This document shows positions 1-8,148 of a stretch of DNA of 64,000 bases, piece after piece. This DNA comes from Bacillus pumilus (GTDB lineage: Bacteria; Bacillota; Bacilli; Bacillales; Bacillaceae), in contig NZ_CP046128.1 in the NCBI RefSeq assembly GCF_038738535.1, positions 1,364,001 to 1,428,000 on the forward strand. Direction: 5' to 3'. The notes below the pieces were generated by a model, which searched no databases, was not told the origin of the DNA, and saw only the letters and a program-made list of their open reading frames with translations. The position numbers were made by a program, and so were the translations under genes. The first letter of the stretch is position 1. The number at the start of each line of letters is the position of its first letter.

Positions 1-709
1 AAATAGAGCTCTGGGTAAGGGAACCGCCGAGTTTATGGACACTTGTTGCTGCCATGTCGGCACCTGCCTGCATCGCAGATAGTGGAAGCTCATCGTGAAA
101 ATGAATATGCACGCCGTGTGCTTCATCGACAAGGACAGGCACATGAAATGAATGGGCAATGTCTACAATCGATTTTAAGTCTGCTGAAACCCCAAAATAC
201 GTCGGATTAATCACAAGCAGACCTTTTGCATCTGGGTGCTCCGTGAGCGCCTTTTTCGCTGATTCTGGTGTAATGCCGTGAGAGATGCCAAGCTCTTTGT
301 CTATTTCTGGGTGAATAAAAACAGGAACTGCGCCAGAAAATACAATGGCGGACATAATCGATTTATGGACGTTGCGCGGAATGATGATTTTATCTCCAGG
401 TCCGCATACGGTCATCACCATTGTCATGATGGCGCCGCTTGTTCCTTGAATGGAGAAGAATGTATGGTCAGCACCGAATGCTTCAGCAGCGAGCTCCTGT
501 GCTTCTTTTATCATCCCTCGAGGTGAATGTAAATCATCAAGAGGTTCTATATTAATGAGATCAATGCTTAATGCATTGTCGCCAATGAATGCTCTAAATT
601 CAGGGTCCATTCCGGCTCCTTTTTTATGGCCTGGAATGTGAAATTGGACTGGATTGGTTGCTGCATGCTTTTTTAGTCCAGTGTATAAGGGTGTATCATG
701 TTGTGACAA
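1..709 (-). CDS. speA: Arginine decarboxylase, N-terminal part (partial)
   Basis: Orn/Lys/Arg decarboxylase of the PLP fold-type I family, which turns arginine into agmatine for polyamine synthesis. Only about 236 N-terminal residues are in the window; the C-terminus runs off its left edge. The translation reads TTG-SQHDTPLYTGLKKHAA, then FHIPGHKKG, a hallmark of this family, and further on VDEAHGVHIHF and SVHKLGGSLTQ, whose lysine is the expected PLP Schiff-base residue. The TTG start at 709 is chosen because a strong AAGGTGGG ribosome site lies a few bases upstream and no better start exists. A good sigma-A promoter lies upstream on the same strand (786-814). yktA diverges from it, as in B. 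subtilis. Confidence 0.93.
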   Translation of the reverse strand, partial: MSQHDTPLYTGLKKHAATNPVQFHIPGHKKGAGMDPEFRAFIGDNALSIDLINIEPLDDLHSPRGMIKEAQELAAEAFGADHTFFSIQGTSGAIMTMVMTVCGPGDKIIIPRNVHKSIMSAIVFSGAVPVFIHPEIDKELGISHGITPESAKKALTEHPDAKGLLVINPTYFGVSADLKSIVDIAHSFHVPVLVDEAHGVHIHFHDELPLSAMQAGADMAATSVHKLGGSLTQSSI

Positions 710-785
710 TTGCTTTCCCACCTTCATCGAAATACCTGCTATTATTGTGCCAATAATGGCAGATTTCATTGCATAAAACAAAAGA

Positions 786-814
786 ATTATATTATGAACT
801 GATCGGAATGTAAA
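786..814 (-). promoter_or_regulatory. Sigma-A promoter of speA
   Basis: Read on the minus strand, TTTACA (809-814) is followed after exactly 17 bases by a perfect TATAAT (786-791). The predicted transcript starts about 70 bases before the speA start codon. Assigned from sequence match only. Confidence 0.7.
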
Positions 815-846
815 GCATAAAATCAATCGGTTTCTGATCGAACAGA

Positions 847-855
847 TGCTATAAT
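847..855 (+). promoter_or_regulatory. Extended -10 promoter of yktA
   Basis: TGCTATAAT is an extended -10 element with a perfect TATAAT hexamer, about 45 bases before the yktA start. There is no good -35, which is typical of extended -10 promoters. Confidence 0.5.
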
Positions 856-899
856 AAAAGTTCAAATAAGAAATGAGTGTTAAAGTGAGGGACAAGTAA

Positions 900-1169
900 A
901 TGGAATATCAATATCCAATGGATGTCGACTGGACGACAGAGGAAAAGATTGCCGTTATTTCGTTTTTTCAAGCTGTTGAAAAAGCCTATGAAAAAGGAAT
1001 TGCGAAGCAGGAGTTATTAGATACTTATAAACGATTTAAAGAGGTTGTGCCATCAAAAGCAGAGGAAAAGACGCATTGTGCAGCGTTTGAAAAGGAAAGC
1101 GGGTATTCTCCTTATCGTACAGTGAAATCTGCAAGAGAGGCAGAAGAGACAGCCATTATACGTATGTAA
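900..1169 (+). CDS. yktA: UPF0223 family protein YktA
   Basis: Small acidic cytoplasmic protein of 89 residues that matches YktA of Bacillus (UPF0223). The family function is not established. The N-terminus MEYQYPMDVDWTTEEKI and the KAYEKG segment are characteristic. The protein appears all-helical, with no membrane segment or signal peptide. A GAGGGA ribosome site precedes the ATG. It is divergent from speA and convergent with yktB; the 3' side runs straight into a terminator hairpin and a repeat element. Confidence 0.85.
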   Translation: MEYQYPMDVDWTTEEKIAVISFFQAVEKAYEKGIAKQELLDTYKRFKEVVPSKAEEKTHCAAFEKESGYSPYRTVKSAREAEETAIIRM

Positions 1170-1173
1170 GAAA

Positions 1174-1197
1174 AAACGAGCCTGCATGGGCTCGTTT
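1174..1197. terminator. First copy of duplicated yktA/yktB terminator hairpin
   Basis: Stem AACGAGCC / GGCTCGTT with a TGCA loop, directly after yktA. The same hairpin recurs at 1373-1394. This copy is followed by TTTCAG, so its U-tract is short; it abuts the repeat element. Confidence 0.7.
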
Positions 1198-1372
1198 CAG
1201 CGTGTAGACAAACCCTCGCATTCGGTGTCAGTCCTGCGTGCCGGTGCTCACGAATGTCAAATTCGCTCCGCTCCGGTACTCGTCCTTCCTAGACTGCAAA
1301 GGTTTTCTATCACGCTGAAAAGAAGACAAAAGGCTAAAATGAAGATCATTTTAGCCTTTTGTCAACAATCAG
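1197..1372 (+). repeat. Structured repeat element, copy A (about 175 nt)
   Basis: Non-coding element seen again, inverted, at 25458-25637. It starts TCAGCGTG and its core ends CACGCTGA at 1318, giving terminal inverted repeats that extend through TAGA and AAACC. Inside the core are a CGAAT/ATTCG hairpin and a GTGCCGG/CCGGTAC stem. A second domain is a long hairpin at 1325-1363 (GACAAAAGGCTAAAAT pairing with ATTTTAGCCTTTTGTC), followed by AACAATC. The copies differ by paired, compensatory changes, so a structured RNA or a MITE-like element is likely. It is flanked on both sides by the same terminator hairpin. No protein-coding sense. Confidence 0.85.
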
Positions 1373-1400
1373 AAACGAGCCTGCATGGGCTCGTTTTTTT
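1373..1400. terminator. Second copy of yktA/yktB terminator hairpin
   Basis: AAACGAGCC-TGCA-GGGCTCGTTT followed by a run of T, identical in its stem to 1174-1197. It overlaps the stop codon of yktB and probably works in both directions. The duplication flanks the repeat element. Confidence 0.8.
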
Positions 1401-2034
1401 ATACAGATTCTTTTTGTGTAAAGCGGTATAGATAAGTCAACGTGCGGAAGGCATCTTCGATTTTTGATAAGAATTCTTCATTATTCATTTGAACGACTTC
1501 TTCTCTAGGCAGCTGAATGCCGCAAAGGAGCTCAGCTTTTTTCACCGTTTGGACACGTTCAAACAGCGTTTTCAGCTGTTCTGCATCAAGCTCGCTGTGA
1601 CGCATGACATCTGGTTTCATATGATCTTTAGACCAAACAAAATCTTGTGGTATTTTCTTCTGAATGGTATCTAGTTCTTTTTCGAACAGCTGACCATACT
1701 CGCCTTTCACAGGAGATTCATAAATGAGCGCAAACCATACAAAGACATGTGTTTTCCAAAGCCCAATTTGAAAATGAGGGAGTTTTTTATACCCACGCTT
1801 GCTGTTTGCAAAAGCAACCCACGTATCATTTGGCGGATTGACTGATCTTCTAGCATGCTTTGCGACATGTACAAACATTTCGTCTCCTGTAATAGAAGAA
1901 AGAAGTGGTGCAAAGTGTTCACCAAGTGCCTCAAGCTTTGGACGGACTCTTTCTTTTAATACGGTCATTCGTTCATCTAAACCGTCAACTGTAAATGTCT
2001 CAAAATCTTCATCTCTAAAACGCATTTCACTCAT
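1399..2034 (-). CDS. yktB: UPF0637 / DUF1054 family protein YktB
   Basis: Cytoplasmic protein of 211 residues that matches Bacillus YktB (UPF0637, DUF1054). The function is unknown. Features seen are the N-terminal [19 protein letters not shown], the basic [13 protein letters not shown] stretch and the aromatic [13 protein letters not shown] segment. There are no membrane segments. It is convergent with yktA, and its stop codon lies in the shared terminator hairpin. The length equals the family norm. Confidence 0.88.
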   Translation of the reverse strand: MSEMRFRDEDFETFTVDGLDERMTVLKERVRPKLEALGEHFAPLLSSITGDEMFVHVAKHARRSVNPPNDTWVAFANSKRGYKKLPHFQIGLWKTHVFVWFALIYESPVKGEYGQLFEKELDTIQKKIPQDFVWSKDHMKPDVMRHSELDAEQLKTLFERVQTVKKAELLCGIQLPREEVVQMNNEEFLSKIEDAFRTLTYLYRFTQKESV

Positions 2035-2322
2035 ATTATGCCTCCTGTATTCTTTAGCTGATCATATTTTATCATAGCTTGGGTCAAGCTCAAAAAAAGA
2101 TGCACCAACAGATCAAAGATTGTAGAGGAAGTAGGACAGCGTTTAAAAACAACGATTTTGTGGTACATAATAAATAGGTAAAGACACAATTTTTAGAATG
2201 TCGTTGCGGTTATGCGATCGCTTCATACGATATAAGCAAGAACCAATTCTCTTATCGATTGAATTTTTTATCAATGAAAACTGACAAGGAATGAATCATT
2301 CTCTGGAAGGGGCGTTGACCAA

Positions 2323-2511
2323 ATGAAGCAAATCGTGAAGCAGGGGTATAGACAGGAGAAAAAGAATCGCATCGCTGTGTGGAGATTAGAGGTGGATTAT
2401 GAGCTTTCTACGCTTCATGAAGCCATCGAGCAAAAAGATGACATCCAAATCGAACGCAGCAAACGAAAGCTTGAGCGCCTAAGAAAAGAATGGGAGCAGC
2501 TTAAAGGGTAA
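2323..2511 (+). CDS. ykzI: Small charged helical protein, YkzI-like
   Basis: Protein of 62 residues, highly charged and predicted to be a helical hairpin or short coiled coil (EAIEQKDDIQIERSKRKLERLRKEWEQL). Position between yktB and yktC agrees with B. subtilis ykzI; the symbol rests mainly on synteny. The ribosome site GGAAGGGG lies about 11 bases before the ATG, so spacing is slightly long. It is followed by its own terminator. The 288 bases upstream (2035-2322) show nothing that I can assign beyond likely promoters. Confidence 0.6.
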   Translation: MKQIVKQGYRQEKKNRIAVWRLEVDYELSTLHEAIEQKDDIQIERSKRKLERLRKEWEQLKG

Positions 2512-2524
2512 AACAAGGTGAGGT

Positions 2525-2554
2525 AAAAACGAACCAATTCATCGGTTCGTTTTT
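2525..2554 (+). terminator. Rho-independent terminator of ykzI
   Basis: AACGAACC / GGTTCGTT stem followed by TTTTT, 14 bases after the ykzI stop. Confidence 0.8.
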
Positions 2555-2644
2555 GTATGAAGCTGCTTTTTTCTTGCTTTTACGTACATAATATCAGTAT
2601 GCTAATACAAATAGGTATTACATAGAAAAGAGGTTTACAGTCTG

Positions 2645-3451
2645 ATGACAAACTGGGTGGAAATTGACCGTCTTGCAAAGCTTTGGGTAAAAGAAGCAGG
2701 AAGCCGTATTAAAGCGTCCATGCAGGAAGGTCTATCAATTGAAACAAAATCAAATCCAAATGATCTTGTCACTAATATCGATAAAGAAACAGAACGTTTT
2801 TTCATTGAAAAGATACAATCGACATTTTCAGATCATCACATTTTAGGAGAAGAGGGACAAGGGGAAGAGGTGACCTCACTGGATGGGATCGTGTGGATCA
2901 TTGATCCAATCGATGGCACAATGAACTTTGTCCATCAAAAACGCAACTTTGCCATTTCCATCGGGATATTTGAAAATGGCATAGGGAAAATCGGTCTCAT
3001 TTATGACGTCATTCATGACGAGCTTTACCATGCGGTCAAAGGGGAAGGGGCCTATATGAATGATACCCTGCTTCCGCCATTAAAAGATGTAGCGATTGAT
3101 AAAGCCATTGTCGGCATTAACCCGACCTGGGCGATCGAAAGCCCTTATTTTGATGCTAAACCGTTTGCCCGTCTCGTGCGTGATGTGAGAGGGACGAGAA
3201 CGATTGGATCAGCTGCCCTTGAGCTCGCTTATATCGCAAGCGGCAGAAGTGACGCATACGTCACGTTAAGGCTTGCGCCATGGGATTATGCAGCAGGCTG
3301 TGTGCTTCTAGATGAAGTAGGGGCAGTCTACTCAAATATACACGGAGAACGCCTAACGTTTCTAGAGAAAAACAGCATCGTCGCCGGAAATCGATCCGTT
3401 TGTGAAAAGATCTTGCACGATTACATAAAACGCAGTGAAAATAAAAAATAA
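2645..3451 (+). CDS. yktC: Inositol-1-monophosphatase family protein
   Basis: Metal-dependent phosphatase of the inositol monophosphatase / FIG superfamily, 268 residues. Metal-binding motifs in order are GEE (about residues 73-75), WIIDPIDGTMNF (about 86-97; DPIDGT) and the C-terminal APWDYAAG (about 211-218), all intact. The family hydrolyses inositol 1-phosphate and related sugar phosphates such as NADP in some members; the true substrate here cannot be read from sequence. The start has a GAGG ribosome site. It is monocistronic, between two terminators. Confidence 0.9.
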   Translation: MTNWVEIDRLAKLWVKEAGSRIKASMQEGLSIETKSNPNDLVTNIDKETERFFIEKIQSTFSDHHILGEEGQGEEVTSLDGIVWIIDPIDGTMNFVHQKRNFAISIGIFENGIGKIGLIYDVIHDELYHAVKGEGAYMNDTLLPPLKDVAIDKAIVGINPTWAIESPYFDAKPFARLVRDVRGTRTIGSAALELAYIASGRSDAYVTLRLAPWDYAAGCVLLDEVGAVYSNIHGERLTFLEKNSIVAGNRSVCEKILHDYIKRSENKK

Positions 3452-3455
3452 ACCA

Positions 3456-3486
3456 AATCACTTCATGAGAATGAAGTGATTTTTTG
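3456..3486 (+). terminator. Terminator of yktC
   Basis: AATCACTTCAT / ATGAAGTGATT stem with a GAGA-type loop and a run of T, just after the yktC stop. Confidence 0.85.
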
Positions 3487-3565
3487 TGTTTGATGAAACT
3501 TTTTGGTAACAAATGACTAGTTGTCGATATGAAAAAGTCAAGTGATCATTCTTTATTGGCTGAAA

Positions 3566-3603
3566 TAAAAAACCCCCATCTGGGCGAACCAGGTGGGGGT
3601 TTT
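3566..3603 (-). terminator. Terminator of the secreted repeat protein gene
   Basis: GC-rich stem ACCCCCATCTGG / CCAGGTGGGGGT (one G-U pair) with a short loop. On the minus strand it is followed by TTTTTT, directly downstream of the gene stop at 3608. Confidence 0.85.
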
Positions 3604-3607
3604 GAGC

Positions 3608-4243
3608 TTAGCTTAATTTTTCTTTTGCCATTTGAACTGCATCATAGAACGTTTTTAATTGCTCTTGAGGAATTTTCTTAAGCATTTGGTTGAAAACAAG
3701 TAATTCAGTAGAGCTGAATCCAAGACCTTTTGCAATTTTTGAATCAATTACAACGTTTCCTTTTTTGTCTAGAACAAGTGCATCACCAGCAAGATCAGCA
3801 AGTCTGATCACTGATTTGAAAAGCTTTTCGAATTTAGCTGCTTCTTCTTTCGTAAGACCAAGTTCAACAGCTTTTGCTGAATCAAAGATCAATTTCCCTT
3901 TTTCGTTTTTAGTGATGCTTTCACTGAAAACGATTGTAAGAACAGCTGCGCGATCTAAGAATTTCTCAGCAGTCGCCGCTTCTTCTTCAGTTAGTCCGAG
4001 CTCAACAGCTTTTTTCACATCAAATGTGTAGCTATTGTCTTCTTCAACAAATGAATTGATGAGAATGTTGATGACGCGCTCGTTTTTCTCCAATAATTCT
4101 TTAATGATTTGCTGCTGCTCGAAAGGAATCCCTTTGAAAGTTGCAGCACTTGCTTGCCCAGGAGCTACTGTTGTGAAGGTAAGGATAATAGCTAAAGCGA
4201 AAAATACAACAGAGCTGAGCGATTTACTCAAAAACTTCTTCAT
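3608..4243 (-). CDS. Secreted protein with three internal repeats, function unknown
   Basis: I do not recognise this 211-residue protein. It begins with a clear Sec signal peptide: MKKFLSKSL, a hydrophobic core and a likely cut after ASA near residue 33. The mature part is helical and contains three related units, each about 45-50 residues apart: FDVKKAVELGLTEEEAA, FDSAKAVELGLTKEEAA and the more diverged IDSKIAKGLGFSSTELL. The ATG at 4243 is preferred over one 16 codons upstream because AAGGGAGAG lies at proper distance. It is monocistronic with a strong terminator. In B. subtilis, as I recall, this place holds ylaA-E, so it may be group-specific. A bacteriocin-like or cell-surface role is only a guess. 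Confidence 0.8.
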   Translation of the reverse strand: MKKFLSKSLSSVVFFALAIILTFTTVAPGQASAATFKGIPFEQQQIIKELLEKNERVINILINSFVEEDNSYTFDVKKAVELGLTEEEAATAEKFLDRAAVLTIVFSESITKNEKGKLIFDSAKAVELGLTKEEAAKFEKLFKSVIRLADLAGDALVLDKKGNVVIDSKIAKGLGFSSTELLVFNQMLKKIPQEQLKTFYDAVQMAKEKLS

Positions 4244-4475
4244 GCTTCTTTTCTCTCCCTTTTCTGTTAAATTTTGTTGCAAGAACAGCATACCATGAGA
4301 AACTTTGTGGAAGAATAGGAAAATTGTAACTTTATGTTTGGTTTTGGAGAACTATAAACGTTATTGTCGAAAAATGAAGAGGTTCAGATTGCTTACTTTT
4401 GCCAATTCTATATGATATGTTTTGTCTCTACACTCGAGCTTTCATAGGTGGTTGGTCTTATTTTTACTCAAAATA

Positions 4476-4511
4476 AAAAGCCTTCTACATGTAGAATGTA
4501 AAAGGCTTTTG
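4476..4511 (-). terminator. Terminator of ylaF
   Basis: AAAAGCCTT / AAGGCTTTT stem with an imperfect inner part, immediately downstream (minus strand) of the ylaF stop. Confidence 0.7.
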
Positions 4512-4518
4512 AGGAATT

Positions 4519-4698
4519 TTATGATTGCACGTTTAATTTTCTTTTTAATGTAAATCCTGTACCCATGAAAATCATGGCGAACATAATACTTAGACAAATA
4601 CCCAGCACGTTTTTTTCTGCAAGAGATACCCCAATAAACGCCATACTGACAACTGCAAGTAATGCACATAATAATAGAAGCCATTTGATTTGTTTCAT
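4519..4698 (-). CDS. ylaF: Small membrane protein YlaF
   Basis: Short gene of 59 codons. The protein starts MKQIKWLLLLCALLAVVSM, has one transmembrane helix, a short EKN turn, then a second helix ending before GFTLKRKLN. Two-helix topology, sequence and position next to typA match YlaF of B. subtilis; the function is unknown. The ATG at 4698 is preceded by GGGATGGAG. A longer overlapping frame on the same strand (4442-4708) is a shadow: it has no hydrophobic pattern and reads through the terminator. Confidence 0.82.
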   Translation of the reverse strand: MKQIKWLLLLCALLAVVSMAFIGVSLAEKNVLGICLSIMFAMIFMGTGFTLKRKLNVQS

Positions 4699-4767
4699 TT
4701 GTCTCCATCCCTTTTTTTAGAGTTAATATAAGTTTACAGAAAAACGATCGGCATTTAAAGGGGATTG

Positions 4768-4776
4768 TGATATAAT
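4768..4776 (+). promoter_or_regulatory. Extended -10 promoter of typA
   Basis: TGATATAAT is an extended -10 with a consensus TATAAT hexamer, 36 bases before the typA start. No good -35 is visible. Confidence 0.55.
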
Positions 4777-4811
4777 ATGAAAGTTATCTAATTATTTTAG
4801 GAGATGAAAAT

Positions 4812-6650
4812 GTGAAACTTCGAAAAGATCTTCGCAACATCGCAATTATTGCCCACGTTGACCATGGTAAAACGACGCTTGTTGACCAATTGCTCCATCA
4901 AGCTGGTACTTTCCGTGCGAATGAAAATATCGCTGAGAGAGCCATGGATTCAAATGATTTAGAGCGAGAGCGCGGTATTACGATTTTAGCTAAAAATACT
5001 GCGATCCATTATAAAGATACACGCATTAATATTTTAGATACACCAGGACACGCCGATTTCGGTGGTGAAGTTGAGCGTATCATGAAAATGGTAGATGGTG
5101 TACTTCTCGTTGTGGATGCTTATGAAGGCTGTATGCCTCAAACACGCTTTGTGCTGAAAAAAGCACTTGAGCAAAACTTAACACCAATCGTTGTTGTCAA
5201 CAAAATTGACCGCGACTTTGCTCGTCCGGCTGAAGTAGTCGATGAAGTAATTGACTTGTTCATTGAATTGGATGCAACAGAAGAACAGCTTGAATTCCCA
5301 GTTGTCTATGCATCAGCAATCAATGGTACAGCAAGTAACGATGCGAGCAAGCAAGATGAAAACATGGAATCTTTGTTTGAAGCCATTGTGAACCATATCC
5401 CTTGCCCAGTTGATAACCATGAAGAGCCGCTTCAATTCCAAGTGGCACTACTTGATTACAATGATTATGTTGGAAGAATCGGGATCGGCCGTGTATTCAG
5501 AGGAACAATGCAAGTAGGACAGCAAGTGGCCTTAATGAAAGTTGACGGCAGTGTGAAACAATTCCGTGTGACAAAGATTTTTGGTTTCCAAGGGTTAAAA
5601 CGAGTGGAAATCAACGAAGCGAAAGCAGGAGATCTTGTTGCTGTATCGGGAATGGAAGACATCAACGTAGGTGAAACGGTTTGTCCGGTAGAACACCAAG
5701 AGGCCCTGCCAATCCTTCGTATTGATGAGCCGACACTTCAAATGACGTTTGTTGTAAACAACAGCCCATTTGCAGGCCGTGAAGGAAAATACGTGACATC
5801 ACGTAAAATTGAAGAGCGCTTAGAGCAGCAGCTTCAAACAGACGTCAGTCTTCGTGTGGATCCAACTGATTCACCTGATGCTTGGGTTGTATCTGGACGC
5901 GGAGAGCTTCACTTATCCATTCTTATTGAGAATATGAGACGTGAAGGATTTGAATTACAAGTATCGAAGCCAGAAGTTATTGTAAAAGAAGTTGATGGTG
6001 TTCGATGTGAGCCTGTTGAACGCGTTCAAATTGATGTACCAGAAGAGCACACTGGCTCTATCATGGAATCAATGGGCGCAAGAAAAGGTGAAATGATTGA
6101 CATGATCAATAATGGTAACGGTCAAGTTCGCCTGATCTTTACAGTGCCATCACGTGGTTTAATCGGATATACAACTGAATTTCTTTCATTAACTCGTGGT
6201 TTTGGTATTTTAAACCATACGTTTGACAGCTATCAGCCAATGCAGTCTGGCCAAGTTGGCGGACGCCGTCAAGGTGTACTTGTTTCAATGGAAACAGGTA
6301 AAGCGACTGCTTACGGAATCCAAGGCGTTGAAGAGCGCGGTGTGATCTTCGTTGAGCCGGGTACTGAAGTATACCAAGGAATGATTGTTGGTGAGCATAA
6401 CCGTGAGAACGATCTTGTTGTCAACGTGAGCCGTATGAAACAACAAACAAACGTACGTTCAGCGACGAAAGATCAAACGGTGAGCATGAAGAAACCACGT
6501 ATTATGTCACTTGAGGAATCTCTTGAGTACTTGAATGAAGACGAATACTGTGAGGTTACACCTGAATCAATTCGTTTAAGAAAGAAAATTTTAGATAAAA
6601 ACGAACGTGAGAAAGCAGCGAAGAAGAAAAAGCTAGCAGGATTATCGTAA
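4812..6650 (+). CDS. typA: Ribosome-associated GTPase TypA/BipA
   Basis: Translational GTPase of 612 residues related to EF-G and LepA, which binds the 70S ribosome and helps ribosome assembly and stress growth, notably in the cold. GTPase motifs: G1 [10 protein letters not shown] (about 14-23), switch RGITI, G3 DTPGHAD and G4 NKID. EF-Tu domain II, the EF-G C-terminal-like domain and the BipA-specific basic C-terminus (ending [13 protein letters not shown]) follow. The GTG start at 4812 has an AGGAG site and a well-placed extended -10 promoter. It is followed after 54 bases by ylaH. Confidence 0.97.
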   Translation: MKLRKDLRNIAIIAHVDHGKTTLVDQLLHQAGTFRANENIAERAMDSNDLERERGITILAKNTAIHYKDTRINILDTPGHADFGGEVERIMKMVDGVLLVVDAYEGCMPQTRFVLKKALEQNLTPIVVVNKIDRDFARPAEVVDEVIDLFIELDATEEQLEFPVVYASAINGTASNDASKQDENMESLFEAIVNHIPCPVDNHEEPLQFQVALLDYNDYVGRIGIGRVFRGTMQVGQQVALMKVDGSVKQFRVTKIFGFQGLKRVEINEAKAGDLVAVSGMEDINVGETVCPVEHQEALPILRIDEPTLQMTFVVNNSPFAGREGKYVTSRKIEERLEQQLQTDVSLRVDPTDSPDAWVVSGRGELHLSILIENMRREGFELQVSKPEVIVKEVDGVRCEPVERVQIDVPEEHTGSIMESMGARKGEMIDMINNGNGQVRLIFTVPSRGLIGYTTEFLSLTRGFGILNHTFDSYQPMQSGQVGGRRQGVLVSMETGKATAYGIQGVEERGVIFVEPGTEVYQGMIVGEHNRENDLVVNVSRMKQQTNVRSATKDQTVSMKKPRIMSLEESLEYLNEDEYCEVTPESIRLRKKILDKNEREKAAKKKKLAGLS

Positions 6651-6704
6651 TTCCATGAAGAATTAAAAAGATAGAACCCTGAAAGATAAGGGGAGGGAAT
6701 CTTT

Positions 6705-7028
6705 TTGAATGATCAGGAAGTAAGTGAAAATCTATCCTTTTTCGCGATGCTGTTTCGTGTCGATGAAAATCCGCAAACAGGGATGTGGCTCCTATATGGT
6801 ACCATCCTTGTTTTAGCGATTATTGTTTTTAAGCTCGGCTTTGCTAGACGTTTACCGATTTTAAAAGCACTCGTGATTTACTTGTTTTTGATTTTTGGCT
6901 GCACGTTTCTCACATTTCTAGGAATCTTTCTGCCAGTAGCGGAAGGCCTAGTCGTGGCAGCTGCCATTTTGATTATTTATAAAATACGGCTGCATCGTGC
7001 AAAAAAAGAAGGAAGAGTGAATACGTAA
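6705..7028 (+). CDS. ylaH: Membrane protein YlaH
   Basis: Inner-membrane protein of 107 residues of the YlaH family; function unknown. About three hydrophobic helices are seen (around residues 27-45, 52-73 and 77-93), with basic HRAKKEGR at the cytoplasmic end. The TTG start at 6705 is chosen for the AAGGGGAGGG ribosome site upstream. It is probably cotranscribed with typA, and ends at a bidirectional terminator shared with ylaI. Confidence 0.85.
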   Translation: MNDQEVSENLSFFAMLFRVDENPQTGMWLLYGTILVLAIIVFKLGFARRLPILKALVIYLFLIFGCTFLTFLGIFLPVAEGLVVAAAILIIYKIRLHRAKKEGRVNT

Positions 7029-7062
7029 AAAAAGACCTGAACATGTGTCAGGTCTTTTTTAT
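7029..7062. terminator. Bidirectional terminator between ylaH and ylaI
   Basis: AAAAAAGACCTGA / TCAGGTCTTTTTT stem with A and T tracts on both sides, between convergent genes. Confidence 0.9.
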
Positions 7063-7289
7063 GTCTTTTGTTCTTTTTTTCCTTTTTTCTTCTTTTTCTC
7101 TTTCGTCGCAGGATCTTGATAAAGAGAGAATCTGCCAGTTTTGATGCGTGCTTCTGTCTTTACTTTAATGCGTTCCTGACAGTCATCGCACATATATGTA
7201 TGAATCGGTCGATTTCTTAACCGCTTAGCAACGAGTGTATCATCATCAATGGTTTCAAGCTTCTCACATAATGAGCACTTCACTCTCAT
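7059..7289 (-). CDS. ylaI: YlaI-like protein with two CxxC motifs
   Basis: Protein of 76 residues similar to Bacillus YlaI. It has MRVKCSLC near the N-terminus and CDDC about 30 residues later, so a zinc ribbon is likely. The tail is lysine-rich (EKKKKKGKKEQ). The ATG at 7289 gives an ideal 6-base gap to AGGTG; the ATG three bases upstream is too close to the site. The function is unknown. Confidence 0.8.
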   Translation of the reverse strand: MRVKCSLCEKLETIDDDTLVAKRLRNRPIHTYMCDDCQERIKVKTEARIKTGRFSLYQDPATKEKKKKKGKKEQKT

Positions 7290-7353
7290 CATTTTCACCT
7301 CACTTATTGCATTTATTATAGCATGTTTTCTAAGCACTTGAAATCAGCGTAGA

Positions 7354-7385
7354 AAAAGGCTTATATCACAGGAGATATAAGCCGT
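7354..7385 (-). terminator. Terminator of ylaJ
   Basis: GGCTTATATC / GATATAAGCC stem; on the minus strand it ends in TTTTT. Confidence 0.8.
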
Positions 7386-7390
7386 TCTCT

Positions 7391-8008
7391 TTATTTCTTC
7401 TGATTCATATGATGGTTTGATTGATCATTTTGATGTTTGTCTAACTGCTTTTGATCGTTTTGTTTGAGCTGATCATTTGGCTCATTCGTCGGGTCTTTTT
7501 CGTGACGATCGATTTCATTTCTCGGCATCTCTGGCATCACGCGGCCGACAATGGCAGCTAGTTCATCCATAATACCACTTACAGGACGGCCTGCTTGTAT
7601 TTCTTTGCCCATTTCTTTTAACCGGCTGACTGTATCCGGATCAGCGACTACAACAGCATTCGCACCTTCTGGGTCATTTTTCAGCGCTTTTGCAACTGAA
7701 TATTTAATGGTTTCTACTTTGCTTCTATCTAAATCATCTTTTACATCAATACCAACAACAGCATAGCGGCCGATGACGATCGCCGTTGCATCATTGACAT
7801 CTGCTACGTTCTCTGTCACTTTGACAAGATGCTGCGCAACATCTGTGGATGACCGGGCTTGATTGGTCTTTTTCTTTGTTGAGTCTGACACCCGTACTAC
7901 GTGCTGGCGTCCATCTTGCTTGTCCAGTGCTTCTGGCTTTTCCTGCTGCTGGCAAGCGCCCAACAGAATGATGGCTTGAATCATGAATAATGTCATAAAT
8001 AGTCGCAT
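7391..8008 (-). CDS. ylaJ: YhcN/YlaJ family sporulation lipoprotein
   Basis: Lipoprotein of 205 residues with a lipobox (ILLGAC, Cys19) after a short hydrophobic leader. The central domain, containing ATAIVIGRYAVVGIDV and NAVVVADPD, belongs to the YhcN/YlaJ family, whose members occur in the spore membrane and affect germination or outgrowth. The tail is low-complexity and rich in N, D, Q and H, with repeated ND-Q units. It is monocistronic, convergent with ylaI and divergent from phoH. Confidence 0.85.
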   Translation of the reverse strand: MRLFMTLFMIQAIILLGACQQQEKPEALDKQDGRQHVVRVSDSTKKKTNQARSSTDVAQHLVKVTENVADVNDATAIVIGRYAVVGIDVKDDLDRSKVETIKYSVAKALKNDPEGANAVVVADPDTVSRLKEMGKEIQAGRPVSGIMDELAAIVGRVMPEMPRNEIDRHEKDPTNEPNDQLKQNDQKQLDKHQNDQSNHHMNQKK

Positions 8009-8148
8009 CTATATTCCCTCCTTCACAAACTGCATGATTTATTTTATTGTTGAATTAACCTTCTAACTTTATTCATGAAAACATATATTTTAACAATCGT
8101 TTTGGGAAAGACAAGGATGAATGAAACCCCGATCAGGAGGCGAAGGAC

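Noticed and set aside
278-641. Plus-strand frames at the left end
   Set aside because: They lie on the opposite strand of the clear speA coding sequence and have no ribosome site or family resemblance.
1186-1431. An 81-codon frame across repeat copy A
   Set aside because: It runs through the terminator hairpins and the repeat; copy B has indels that break the frame, so it is not coding.
4442-4708. 88-codon frame overlapping ylaF
   Set aside because: Wrong frame of the ylaF gene; it is not hydrophobic, reads through the ylaF terminator and lacks a family match.
7551-7766. Plus-strand frame in ylaJ
   Set aside because: Mirror frame of ylaJ with no ribosome site; the same reason excludes the many antisense frames inside pyc, ctaD, ftsZ and bpr.
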